NCBI GenBank assembly: GCA_003132865.1
Contig: PKYZ01000383.1
Location: forward strand, 1 to 33,940
Source of the DNA: Bryobacterales bacterium
GTDB taxonomy: Bacteria > Acidobacteriota > Terriglobia > Bryobacterales > Bryobacteraceae
Length of the DNA: 33,940 nucleotides
Direction of reading: 5' to 3'
In this document: positions 9,174-17,416 of the stretch, one piece after another
Position numbering within the stretch: position 1 is the stretch's first letter
Layout of the letters: each line of letters starts with the position of its first letter
Notes under the pieces: model-generated
Database searches by the model: none
Told to the model about the DNA's origin: nothing
The model's input: only the letters and a program-made list of their open reading frames with translations
Position numbers and translations under genes: made by a program

Positions 9174-10197
9174 ATGGCCATGACAACCCAGGAACAACGC
9201 ATATTGAACGCTGCCGTTGTCGCGTTGGAGCGAACCACGGGGATTCATGCCCGTGTGCAACGGACCAGAGCAGGGCGAGATGGCCTGGCCGACGCCATTG
9301 TCGAGATCGAAATGGACCGCCGCAAACGCCGCTTCGGCGCCGAGGTTAAAACTGTCGATCGATTCGAGACTCCCGCGATCGTCAAAGCCCGGGATTTTGC
9401 GCGAACCGCACTTGCTGGCCGCACCTTACATCACACGGGAGGTGGCCGAACGCTGCCGCCAACTCCATCTGCCGTTCATCGACACTGCGGGAAACGCCTA
9501 TCTGGAAGGGACGGGATTGCTGGTCTACGTGGTGGGCCAAGCCCGGCTTCCCGAACTGCACCATAACCAATACCGCGCTTTGAATCCCGCCGGGATCCGG
9601 ATCGTCTTCGCGCTGCTGTGCCATCCGGAACTGATTCGCACCAGCTATCGCGAGATCGCAGCACAGGCCGGTGTTGCGCTCGGCACTGTGGGGCCCGTCC
9701 TGAAGGACCTCGAAGCCCGTCGATTCCTCCGGTTCCAAACCGGGCGCGATCGTAAACTCATCGACCCGGAACGAATGCTCGAAGAATGGGTCACGCACTA
9801 TCCCACGACTCTCCGCCCCAAGCTCAATCCTCGTCGATTCCGCGCCGATCCCGAAAGGCTTCGACGAACCGACCTCACGGCGCAAAACGCGTATTGGGGA
9901 GGTGAGCCGGCCGCCGCGAAACTGACGCGGTATTTGAAACCCGCGCAATTCACCATTTACACCGGCGAACCCCTCACAAAGCTGGTCGCAGCCGGCCGGA
10001 TGCGAGCGGAGGCGGTCGGCAACGTCGAAATCCTGGAGAAGTTCTGGAATTTTGGCACACACAAGGATATACCGGATGTGGTTCCACCGGTTCTCGCTTA
10101 TGCCGACCTTCTGGCGACACATGACGGCCGCAACGTGGACGCGGCACGGATGATCTATGAACAACGAATCGCGCCAACATTGCACGCCCCTACGTAA
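9174..10197 (+). pseudogene. AbiEi-like antitoxin of a type IV toxin-antitoxin system, frameshifted
   Basis: The first 75 or so codons (from ATG 9174) and the rest of the protein lie in two frames, one base apart. The switch falls at about 9388-9402, next to a CCCGGG stretch. The joined protein would have about 340 residues. It reads an N-terminal beta-rich part, then AAPYITREVAERCRQL and FIDTAGNAYL (typical of AbiEi_2, PF09952). Next comes a winged helix (TSYREIAAQAGVALGTV), then a C-terminal antitoxin domain ending at TAA 10197. Such proteins neutralise an AbiEii nucleotidyltransferase and repress the operon. The second frame alone has no credible N-terminus. The last 41 bases overlap the toxin remnant. 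A sequencing error could also give one frameshift, but the neighbour is broken as well. Confidence 0.8.
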
Positions 10198-11036
10198 TGC
10201 CGTCGATCCATCCATCGTGCGAGTACTTCGATTGCTGGAGCCAACTGCGCGTTCAGCCGATTGCGAATACTTCGTGGCGGGCGCCACGGCCCGCGACCTC
10301 ATCCCGGTAAACGTTCATGGACTGCGGCCGGGCCGCGCCCCCCGCGACGTCGACTTTGGAGTCGCTGTCGAAAGCTGAGCGCAATTTGAACTCCTGAAAG
10401 AACGCCTGATCGCGACCCGCGAGTTCGCAGCCGCTCCGAAAGTATAACAACGATTGATCTATACGGATCAAACCGCCGGGTTCTCCATTCCGGTCGATCT
10501 CATTCCATTCCGCGGAATCGAATCCGCCGACGGAACCTTCGCGTGGCCCCCAGACCGGGACATCGTGATGAATGTAGCCGGTTTCGAAGAGGCAGCATTG
10601 GAGTCGTCTGTTTTGATTTAAATAGAGAGAGGTCTCACGGTGCGCGTGGCGTCCGTACCCGGCCTGACCTTGCTCAAGCTAGCCGCGCGGGTGGACCGAG
10701 GTCTGGAAAATAACAAGGATCCCACCGACTCACGGTTGCTCACAACCTACGCCGATGCGGGGAACGCCGATCGTCTCTATGACCATGAAATGGATTTATT
10801 GGAAACCGTGGGCTTCGACATGGAACTGGCAGGTGCGGAACTGCTGGGCCGCGACGTCGCCACTATTTGCCAGATGAAAGTATTGCATCAAATGCGATCT
10901 CTTCTGACATCGGAACGCAGTCGCCAGCGGTTGGCCAGCCATATGGTTCATTCAAACCTCCATGTACCCCGAGGCCGCGGTGACCGCCGAAGGAATCGTG
11001 AACGGATTTTGTCGTGGACTCATGAGCGCCCGCTAG
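10157..11036 (+). pseudogene. AbiEii-like nucleotidyltransferase toxin, broken by three stops and a frameshift
   Basis: Starting at ATG 10157, one frame carries the whole protein, interrupted by TGA 10376-10378, TAA 10445-10447 and TAA 10619-10621. A +1 shift at the CCCC run near 10967-10970 then leads to the natural-looking end PEAAVTAEGIV...MSAR and TAG 11034-11036. The nucleotidyltransferase signature is visible: FVAGATARDL followed by RAPRDVDFGVAV with the two Asp residues. Further on come FSIPVDLIPF and VPGLTLLKLAARVDRG, typical of AbiEii/AbiGii-type or related nucleotidyltransferases (PF08843 group). All three stops are one transition from TGG or CAA, consistent with decay after loss of selection. 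The frame upstream of each stop stays homologous, so this is recent inactivation rather than chance coding. Confidence 0.8.
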
Positions 11037-11079
11037 GAAGCCGGGATCGAACAACTCATTTGGAATCAATGACAGGTTT

Positions 11080-11156
11080 TGGTCGGGGCGGTCAGATTTG
11101 AACTGACGACCCCCTGCGCCCAAGGCAGGTGCGCTACCGGGCTGCGCTACGCCCCG
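11080..11156 (-). tRNA. tRNA-Pro(TGG), CCA encoded
   Basis: 77 nt on the minus strand. The acceptor stem CGGGGCG pairs with CGCCCCG. The D arm is GCGC/GCGC, and the anticodon stem CCTGC/GCAGG holds loop CTTGGGC with anticodon TGG at 11122-11120. The T stem is GTCAG/CTGAC with loop TTCAAAT. The discriminator is A and the terminal CCA is encoded. The first 52 nt also lie in the direct repeat copied at 17147-17246. Confidence 0.95.
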
Positions 11157-11203
11157 ACATTTTGTGCTCTCTTGATTTTAGACCACTTCCTCAATTTGCG
11201 ATA
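11105..11203. repeat. 99-bp direct repeat, left copy (candidate att site)
   Basis: Covers the 5' 52 nt of tRNA-Pro plus 47 bp of its upstream flank. It matches 17147-17246 except for one small difference (TTTTAGACC here, TTTTAAAACC there). Direct repeats at a tRNA gene beside a tyrosine-recombinase remnant are the usual trace of site-specific integration. Unusually, the duplicated part is the tRNA 5' half rather than the 3' end. Confidence 0.85.
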
Positions 11204-11412
11204 CTGTCCGGCCTGCCCAAATCGAACAAAAAAACCTCCGACCGTGGCAAAACCGTGACAAAACCCGGTCGGCCCTCATTAGCCCTCCGGTTCAGCTTCT
11301 GCAGCGCTTCCCGTTTCATCTGCAGTTTCATCTGCGAGTACTTCTTGAACGCCTTCGCATCCCCCTGCCGGAGCAATTGCGTTACCCACTCGTCCGCCAC
11401 GCCCCCCGGCGC
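11191..11412 (-). pseudogene. Tyrosine recombinase/integrase, C-terminal remnant
   Basis: About 70 codons survive. The segment WVTQLLRQGDAKAFKKYSQM followed by KLQMKREALQKLNRRANE matches the extreme C-terminus of phage-type tyrosine integrases, after the catalytic Tyr region. A stop lies six codons before the GTG at 11400, and the whole catalytic domain is missing. The remnant's own stop falls inside the 99-bp repeat next to tRNA-Pro, the usual place for an integrase relative to its att site. No activity is expected. Confidence 0.7.
11239..11266. repeat. 28-bp direct repeat, left copy (tandem 11-mers)
   Basis: Identical to 17022-17049. Internally it is two near-identical 11-mers, CCGTGGCAAAA and CCGTGACAAAA. 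In this copy it encodes GFVTVLPRS within the integrase tail. Tandem short repeats near element ends are typical of integrase arm-binding sites, which is a possible reading. Confidence 0.75.
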
Positions 11413-11821
11413 TTAAGGGAAGCCGAACGGGATTCCGGGATGAACCCGAACACCATCGGAGCGCAGCGAAGCTGGCACCCCGATTATGCAAAAAGTGTTC
11501 GGCTTCGTCAAGGAAAACCTGTCCGGAGCGTAGCGGAGGAAGAGCGCCGCTAGCGGAGAAAGGGGTGCGGGGAAAGGGGCGGCAGCCCTTGTCCCCGCCT
11601 CAGCACACAGTGGCCCGGAGCGCGAATAGCGCTCCGAATCGAAGGATTAACTTCCGGATGGCCGACATTCTCCCGGAACACGAATCCGGCTCTTCAAGCG
11701 CCGTTTTGCCACGAAGTGAAGGAACTCCGAGGGTCCGCATGGAGATTGTTTCCGAGTGGCGCAAATGCGACCGGTGGGGAGGAACTGATGCTGCCTCGAA
11801 CGTCCTGACTTGTTTGCCGGC
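11413..11821. other. Intergenic stretch between integrase remnant and kinase gene
   Basis: No convincing gene. Visible structures are an inverted repeat GAAGCCGAAC (11419-11428) with GTTCGGCTTC (11497-11506) and a small hairpin GGAGCGC-GAATA-GCGCTCC (11617-11635) without a T-run. A motif like GGAGCGNAGCG recurs near 11457 and 11524. These look like scars of mobile DNA, but no element can be named. Confidence 0.4.
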
Positions 11822-14626
11822 TCAACGGGGCAACTTCATCAGCCACACGGAGAAACTGCTCTCCTGGCGGTCAAAAACCAGTCCCGGACTGCAAACCGTC
11901 CACTGATCGGAGGTCTCACCGGCTCGACCGGGTTTCAGCGCCATCGTGGAGCCCAGCAGGAACCTGACTTCGTGAGGCTCGCCGAAGCCGGCCGTTCGTG
12001 GATCGAAGCGGACCGCCATGAGTTTTGATCTCTCGAAGAAGTAGAAGAAGTTCCCCGTGGAAGAAACACGCCAAGTGTTGGAGATCGTGTCGGGCAGCGG
12101 GATTTTTATCCACTCCGACGGCGGGACCGGTTCCTCCCTCCATCGGACCAGATATCTCCGGAGAGCCCCCGGCGAGCCCGGCGGATAAACCGTTACCGAA
12201 ACCCATCTGGAATCCTGACCGAGCCTGTTAACGAAGAAAACAGAATCGGTCGGGTGTTCCAGCCAAGGCCTGTCTTTGCCAGAGGCAACGTCCAGAAGCC
12301 GAACAGTTGACTTTCTCTTGGGGTCGTCCATGACCTTGGCCTCGCGGTCATAGAAGAGGAATCGCCCGTCGCGCGAAAACCCAAATACGTTTCCACACGC
12401 CTTGCAAAGGAGATGCGCCTCTGCCGGACTGGCGCCAGCGTCGCCCACGCGGATCGAATACGAATCGCCCTCCGGGACGGAAAACGCAATTTGGCGACCG
12501 TCGGGCGAGATGGCTGGCTGCCCGGGCAACAAAGCAAGCCCGGCGATCACCGGTGTCTGCTTTCCACTATCCAGGTCCAGGGCATAGTAATCTTCGCGGC
12601 CATCAGGATCCACGACGCCAAAATAGGCGCTGCCAGGATCCCCTGTAAAAAAGGAGATCGAGAGCGAAGGCAAGCGCGAGAAGAACTGCTTGTACCGTCC
12701 ATCGTGGGTGAGCCTCCGGGCAACCCCAGTGGGTTGACCGGTGGCAGGAGAAAGAGGAATCATGTAGACGTTGTTGAACTCGTTTCCGACTTCCAGCGCC
12801 ATAGTGCCCGTGGCACTGATGCTGGTGGGTACTTCGTGCAGCGTGCCAAACGTAAGCTGGTGCGGAATTCCCCGAACGCGCCACGAACCCGGCGAGAGGC
12901 GGATCTCCCAGGTGACGAAATTCCCCGCTCGCGAGAGGACCCCGAAAAGAACGCGATCGCCCGCCGTCAGGATCGGAAACCCCAACTCCAATCCCGCTGC
13001 GCGTAATGCGTCGCCAGCTCCCGTGGCCACCGGGTTGCCTCCATCCGCCGGGAACGCAAACCACTCAAATCCACCGGGGCTTGCGGCTTCGGAGGATTTT
13101 GTCATCAGGCAGAGAACATAGCGACTATCGGATGTCCATGCGGCATAACCATACGACATGCCTGCCATGCGCGCCCAGGCCGGCAATTCTCGTGGGTGGC
13201 CGCCGTTGGAGGAGATCGTCATCAGGCGTAAGGCGCCGAGGCTATTTTCGACGTAAGCGATCTGACGACCGTCCGGGGAAAGCATCGGTCCCCCACTTAC
13301 AATCCGCCCACCCAGGATCAGCACTCTCGGCTCCCCGCCAAGGGTGGAGATCACTTCGATGGCGCTCTTCCGGGTGTCCGCGGAGGTGGTGACGTAAAGG
13401 ATTCGCTTGCCATCCGGGAAGAACGTTGGGCTGTCCACTCGTTCGTTGGAATTGGTCAACTGGATCGGGCCGAGGCCTCCTACCTGTTGCAGCCACAACT
13501 CGTCCGTGCCGGAGCGGTTCGAGACATAGGCGACCAATCCGCCATCGGGCGAAATAGCCGGCTGGTGGTAGCTGTGCCCGTCGTCTGGCGATAAACGAAT
13601 CAGCTCCGGACTTTTCGACTGAGCTAAGCGAAGGCCGAGGTAAATCCAGATGAAGGCGGCCGCGGCGATCAGCACGGAGGTGATCGCCACCGCCGGCCAC
13701 AGCCAGCGGCGCGCTCCGGCGCCAGCGGTTCCGATGGGCCGAACCAGCCTCCCCGATGCCGACTCGTCCCGCAGTTCCTCCAGTGCCAGCTTCACATCGG
13801 CCATGTTCTGGCTGCGCCGATTCACGTCCTTGCGCAGGCAGCGCGCGATCAGCCGCTCCACTTCCGGCGGCGTGGTGGAAGAGATTTCGCTGGCCGGCGG
13901 CGGGTCCTTTTCCACGACCGCGGCCAGCGTGGAGATTTTCGACTTGCCGCGGAACGCGTGCTGCCCAGTAATCATCTCGTAGAGCACCGCGCCGAAAGAG
14001 AAGATATCGCTACGCGCATCCACCGGTTTGCCTTCGACTTGTTCCGGCGACATGTAAGGAACGGTGCCGAGGATGACGCCTTCTTCACTGACCAGCTGTT
14101 CCACAGCCAGGGAGCGCGTCGTTTCTTCTGCGCCCACAGCGTCGACGGCGGCGGGCGCGCACAGTTTCGCCAGGCCGAAGTCCAGCACCTTCGCGCGGCC
14201 GTGCGCATCCACCATGATGTTGGCGGGCTTCAGATCCCGGTGCACGATGCCGGCGCCGTGCGCGGCGGTGAGTGCGTCGGCCACTTGCGCCGCGATGCGC
14301 AGCGCTTCGGTGAGCCGCATGCCCTTGCGCGGGATCAGCTCATTCAGCGGCTTGCCATCCACCAGCTCCATGACGATGTAGGTCTGCCCGTGCTGCTCGC
14401 CGATTTCATGGATGGTGATGATGTTGGGGTGGTTCAGCGCCGAAGCCGCTTTGGCCTCCTGCACGAAGCGCGCGCGGCGGTCGGCATCGGTACTGCGCGC
14501 TTCAGCCAGCAGTTTGATGGCGACGAAACGATCCAGGCGCTTGTCCCGGGCCTTGTAGACCCGACCCATGCCGCCCTCGCCGATCTTTTCCAGCAGGGAG
14601 AAATGCCCCAGCTCGCCGCCGTCCAT
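11822..14626 (-). CDS. Membrane-anchored Ser/Thr protein kinase with PD40/WD40-like beta-propeller
   Basis: 934 residues. A complete Hanks-type kinase domain occupies about 8-285: P-loop GEGGMG (16-21), VAIK with Lys 38, HRDLKPAN (129-136), DFG (149-151), GTVPYMSPEQ and SDIFSFGAVLYEM. All catalytic residues are present, so it should be active. A transmembrane helix spans about 309-331. The C-terminal 600 residues carry repeated SPDGxxIAY-type blades (for example SPDGGLVAYVSNRSG and SPDGRQIAFSV) typical of TolB/PD40 propellers, probably outside the membrane as a sensor. This architecture is very common in Acidobacteriota. It lies between the two 99-bp repeats but looks intact, so it is either cargo or a host gene trapped between repeats. 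The stop is immediately followed by non-coding DNA. Confidence 0.92.
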   Translation of the reverse strand: MDGGELGHFSLLEKIGEGGMGRVYKARDKRLDRFVAIKLLAEARSTDADRRARFVQEAKAASALNHPNIITIHEIGEQHGQTYIVMELVDGKPLNELIPRKGMRLTEALRIAAQVADALTAAHGAGIVHRDLKPANIMVDAHGRAKVLDFGLAKLCAPAAVDAVGAEETTRSLAVEQLVSEEGVILGTVPYMSPEQVEGKPVDARSDIFSFGAVLYEMITGQHAFRGKSKISTLAAVVEKDPPPASEISSTTPPEVERLIARCLRKDVNRRSQNMADVKLALEELRDESASGRLVRPIGTAGAGARRWLWPAVAITSVLIAAAAFIWIYLGLRLAQSKSPELIRLSPDDGHSYHQPAISPDGGLVAYVSNRSGTDELWLQQVGGLGPIQLTNSNERVDSPTFFPDGKRILYVTTSADTRKSAIEVISTLGGEPRVLILGGRIVSGGPMLSPDGRQIAYVENSLGALRLMTISSNGGHPRELPAWARMAGMSYGYAAWTSDSRYVLCLMTKSSEAASPGGFEWFAFPADGGNPVATGAGDALRAAGLELGFPILTAGDRVLFGVLSRAGNFVTWEIRLSPGSWRVRGIPHQLTFGTLHEVPTSISATGTMALEVGNEFNNVYMIPLSPATGQPTGVARRLTHDGRYKQFFSRLPSLSISFFTGDPGSAYFGVVDPDGREDYYALDLDSGKQTPVIAGLALLPGQPAISPDGRQIAFSVPEGDSYSIRVGDAGASPAEAHLLCKACGNVFGFSRDGRFLFYDREAKVMDDPKRKSTVRLLDVASGKDRPWLEHPTDSVFFVNRLGQDSRWVSVTVYPPGSPGALRRYLVRWREEPVPPSEWIKIPLPDTISNTWRVSSTGNFFYFFERSKLMAVRFDPRTAGFGEPHEVRFLLGSTMALKPGRAGETSDQWTVCSPGLVFDRQESSFSVWLMKLPR

Positions 14627-14746
14627 ATTCGCTCTATTGTAGTCTTTCAGCTAGTCTCGGGCGTTCGCGAGGCGATTGCTCTTGGATCACGGCGCATCCG
14701 GAAGTTATGTTAGCAAGCGGCGCTCCTTTTGCCACGACGCGAATCG

Positions 14747-14911
14747 CTATGGAGTCGGTTTCCCGCGATTCTTACCCATGGAATCGCCGCGCATCTTAAT
14801 AGGATGGGCGTTATGCACCAGGCGGTCGAGGATGCCGTCCGCCTGCGTGGGATCGCCGATCTGTTCGTGCCAGCGCGCGACCGGCAGTTGCGAGGTGAGG
14901 GTCCCGTAACC
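14747..14911 (-). pseudogene. istB: IS21-family istB, C-terminal fragment
   Basis: The minus strand reads [16 protein letters not shown], then [15 protein letters not shown] and KMRGDSMGK before a TAG at 14747-14749. That is the characteristic C-terminus of the IS21 ATP-binding helper IstB (PF01695). Only about 53 codons remain; the Walker motifs and istA are absent. The upstream side joins directly to an SDR gene fragment in a different frame, marking a deletion or insertion junction at about 14911. Confidence 0.8.
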
Positions 14912-15365
14912 TCTATGGCGTAGACCTCTCGCTCCGAAAGGAAGCGACCGTTGCCGATTTTCTTCGTCACGAACGGAACGTGAAGACCGGGCTCAATATG
15001 TTCCTTATGGAAGGGCGTCCATCTGAGGACCGAGTTTGGCGCTGCCATACCTGAAATCCGTGCGCGCGCCGCCGGGACGATCGTGACACCGATGTTGAAG
15101 GTAGCGACTTCTTGCCCAACGGCGTCGATGAAACCCTCTATCCCCCACTTGCTCGCGTGATACAGCGATCCGCCAGGGAGCGCGGCCTGGCCGCCATAGG
15201 TGGAGATCTGGATGATTCGGCCGCCGCCCTGCGCACGCTGATGCGGAAGGGCTGCGCGCACCACCAGGATTGAGCCGATCAGGTTGGTGTCAATTTGATG
15301 GGTGATCTGTTCATCTGTTAATTCCTCTGCGGCGCCGAAGAGACCATAGCGATTCGTCTCTGACC
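14912..15365 (-). pseudogene. Short-chain dehydrogenase/reductase, truncated at both ends
   Basis: The frame reads YGLFGAAEELTDEQ, DTNLIGSILVVRAALP, GGRIIQISTYGGQAA and LYHASKWGIEGFIDAV, the middle of a classical SDR with Ser and the YxxSK catalytic pair intact. The N-terminal Rossmann glycine motif is missing: upstream of about 15365 the frame runs into unrelated sequence with no start codon before a TAG. The C-terminus is replaced by the out-of-frame istB tail. A GTG-started frame (15264 to 14710) exists but is a chimera of SDR and istB sequence, so I call this a pseudogene. Confidence 0.75.
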
Positions 15366-15776
15366 TGCAGTAGTCCGTGCCAAGCCTTTTCGGCCGCGGC
15401 GCTCCAAACGGGACCTTCTATGCGCTAACCAGAAGGTCAGCTCGGGTGAAAACGACCCACCCGGTTGCCCACCCACAGGCGTATTTTCGGTCGCTTAAGT
15501 TGTTGATTTGACTTTTTTGCAAAAATACTTGCTCTGTAATCAAGGAGTTAGGGAAAGTGGGCTAGCTACGGACCAGAAGGTCGAGTTTGAGTTCTCACAT
15601 CGACAAGAAGTCGTGGGGAAAATGTGGTCCGACGGGTATTCGTTGCCTGAGGGTCGGCTGACGGGGAGCAACCAACTTCTCCAAAACTCGGCTCACCCCA
15701 AGCGCATGATTATTTGATTGTGTGCCGCTCGTGCACCAGAACTTATCTCAAAAAAGCGCTGCCCCCCCCGGCCGGC
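15366..15776. other. Intergenic stretch, partly AT-richer, no gene seen
   Basis: The section from about 15490 to 15720 is less GC-rich than its surroundings. A TTG-started frame of 69 codons (15508-15717, plus strand) has no recognisable features and no good ribosome site, so I do not annotate it. A C-run and GGCCGG palindrome near 15763-15775 precede the end of the nuclease gene. Confidence 0.4.
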
Positions 15777-16853
15777 TTACCGTTCAAGGAGACGATGACG
15801 AGTCTCTTCGATCTGCCTCGCCAGACGCCCTTCGTCGGGAAGCGCGAGTCGGTACTCTCGCGCGAGCACGGTATTCCGTAGCCCCTCAAGAGCGTAGTGG
15901 GCGACCGCGTTGTCCTGTTCGGAACAGAGAATCAGGCCGACAGGCGGGCTTTCTTCGGCTAGGGTCCAATGCTCGCGAGCATAGTTTAGATAGAGATTCA
16001 TCTGTCCGGCGTCGGCGTGGGTAAACTTGCCGATCTTCAAGTCGATGACAACCAGACAGCGCAATCGCCGATGGAAGAGAAGCAGGTCGACGCGATACCA
16101 TTCTGTGCCGACACGGAGCCGCCTTTGGCGCGCAATGAACGTGAAATCGTTGCCGAGTTCCAGAAGGAATCTTTCGAGCTCCCTGATAAGTGCGTTTTCG
16201 AGATCCGATTCCGAGTACTCATCCTTTAGATTCAAGAATTCGAGCACAAATGGATCGCGGATCTCATAATCTGCAGGGGGCCGGTCCACCTTTGAAATCG
16301 ACGACGTCCCTTTCCCACGCAGACGTTCTTACGCGCGACTGGCGATCTGCCGGTCCAGTTCGCGGACAGACCATCCGCCACGCAGCGATTCCCTTTCATA
16401 ATAACTCCGAGCTTGCTCCTCGGGCACAGTCAGCAGGCGAACGTAGTGGGACCAGGAAAGAGGGAACGCCGGGTGGATGGCAGACGATCCAGGCGGTGTC
16501 TGGATAATTGAGCCCGCCCCTGAAAATTCAGACAGTGTCTGGATTTTCTCGCGATACGCGAGAAAGAACTGCCGCATCTGAAACACGTTCGTCCGGGAGA
16601 ATCCGCGGCCGAAACGCGCCGTCAGGTCCTGGGCTAGATTTGCCACGAGTTCTTCGCCGTAGGAAGCGCGAGTTGATCCCTGTTGTTCCTGCTCCACGAT
16701 CCGCTGCCCGATCTGCCAATACGCGGCGGTCATTACAGCATTCACGGCGCGCCCTGCCGATTGTCGAGCGCGTTCCAGCAACCGTAACACCTCCAATAAG
16801 AGCGTCTCGTATTCTGCAAATCCGGAAGCGTCTGGCAATCTATTGTCTGGCAT
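15777..16853 (-). pseudogene. YhcG-type PDDEXK nuclease (DUF1016), interrupted by one stop
   Basis: One frame from ATG 16853 to the stop at 15777 encodes an N-terminal DUF1016_N domain (TAAYWQIGQRIVEQEQQG, FSRTNVFQMRQFF, WSHYVRLLTV, YYERESLRGGWSVRELDRQI). It then hits TAA at 16329-16331 and continues in the same frame into the C-terminal nuclease domain: DPFVLEFLNLKDEYSESDLE, YRVDLLLFHRRLRCLVVIDLK and AGQMNLYLNY. The nuclease core residues (D in VDLL, DLK) are present. The stop replaces what is normally a Tyr in a xxFYER motif, and the linker just after it is also shorter than usual. Such proteins occur beside restriction and mobile DNA. The downstream half alone could restart at GTG 16289 as a 170-residue nuclease. 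Confidence 0.8.
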
Positions 16854-17146
16854 CCATCACCCAGCCATCAGCATCGATTGGAATTAAAGGCCTGATCCGA
16901 TTTTCCCTCAAGGAGCCACCCGAGCGCAGGTGGCTTTGATTGCCGCCGCGCTCACGTCCCGGCCCCGACCATTTCCTCTCGTCGTTTCTGAACTCGGCCA
17001 GGGGCGGCCGATCTCGTGAGTCGACCGTGGCAAAACCGTGACAAAACCCCTCGTGTTGAGCCTACTTGGTTGCCTTTGAGCGAAAAGCAGATTCCCCAAG
17101 TTGTTGAAAACCTTGAAAGTGGAGGTAAATCTAAGAAAGCTTTGGA
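16854..17146. other. Intergenic stretch at the right end of the candidate element
   Basis: No gene seen. It contains the second 28-bp repeat (17022-17049) and, from about 17050, an AT-richer tract leading up to the second 99-bp repeat. A GCCACC/AGGTGGC inverted pair lies near 16914-16936. Confidence 0.4.
17022..17049. repeat. 28-bp direct repeat, right copy
   Basis: Exact copy of 11239-11266, same orientation, 98 bp before the right 99-bp repeat. Here it is not part of a recognisable integrase frame, which argues that conservation reflects a DNA site or a duplicated integrase end rather than coding. Confidence 0.75.
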
Positions 17147-17198
17147 GACGACCCCCTGCGCCCAAGGCAGGTGCGCTACCGGGCTGCGCTACGCCCCG
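17147..17198 (-). pseudogene. Truncated tRNA-Pro(TGG), 5' 52 nt only
   Basis: The 5' acceptor strand, D arm and anticodon arm with TGG are identical to the intact gene at 11080-11156. Sequence diverges at the variable loop, so the T arm and 3' acceptor strand are missing and no functional tRNA can form. Confidence 0.85.
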
Positions 17199-17246
17199 AC
17201 ATTTTGTGCTCTCTTGATTTTAAAACCACTTCCTCAATTTGCGATA
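17147..17246. repeat. Direct repeat, right copy (candidate att site)
   Basis: Matches 11105-11203 over its whole length apart from one substitution and one extra A. Its right edge falls exactly where trbI-derived sequence begins, so the junction is sharp to within a base or two. Confidence 0.85.
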
Positions 17247-17416
17247 TAAAACGGCCGGGATCACCCGGCCGGCTTTGATCTCATAGGGGGACAGCGGCGC
17301 ATCCCTGGTGTCGCGGAGATAGTCCTCGGTGGCGCCCCTGTTTTTGCGCGGTTCTTGAGGAAGGCATCCTTGCGGGTCTGCGCGTTTTGGTCCTGGTAAT
17401 CGGTCTCGGTGATAGG
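17247..17416 (-). pseudogene. trbI: trbI/virB10 fragment (type IV secretion)
   Basis: The minus strand reads ITETDYQDQNAQTRKDAFL in one frame. After a shift near 17331-17338 it reads ATEDYLRDTRDAPLSPYEIK and AGRVIPAVL, a hallmark stretch of the TrbI/VirB10 periplasmic domain (PF03743). About 55 codons survive between the 99-bp repeat and the small plus-strand ORF. VirB10/TrbI spans the envelope in conjugative type IV secretion systems; this scrap cannot function but dates the neighbourhood as conjugative-element DNA. Confidence 0.8.

Larger units (their letters stand above)
11105..17246. mobile_element. Candidate decayed integrative element at tRNA-Pro
   Basis: About 6.1 kb bounded by 99/100-bp direct repeats. 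The left end carries the C-terminal piece of a tyrosine recombinase and a 28-bp repeat; the right end carries a second copy of the 28-bp repeat. Contents are accessory: a kinase gene, an istB tail, a truncated SDR and an interrupted YhcG-like nuclease gene. No intact integrase, excisionase or replication gene is left, so it is probably immobile. Boundaries inferred from the repeats alone could instead record two separate events. Confidence 0.55.

Noticed and set aside
11617..11635. Hairpin GGAGCGC/GCGCTCC as terminator of the kinase gene
   Set aside because: No T-run on either side and it lies nearly 190 bp past the stop.
14710..15264. Intact-looking 184-codon SDR gene
   Set aside because: The C-terminal third is istB sequence read out of frame and the N-terminal Rossmann motif is missing upstream; it is a chimera of two fragments.
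15508..15717. 69-codon plus-strand ORF
   Set aside because: TTG start, no ribosome site, no recognisable feature, located in a scarred intergenic stretch.
17252..17271. Strong hairpin CGGCCGGG-ATCA-CCCGGCCG with a short T-run on the minus strand, terminator-like
   Set aside because: It lies inside the trbI fragment and encodes the conserved AGRVIPAV segment, so the symmetry is explained by coding.
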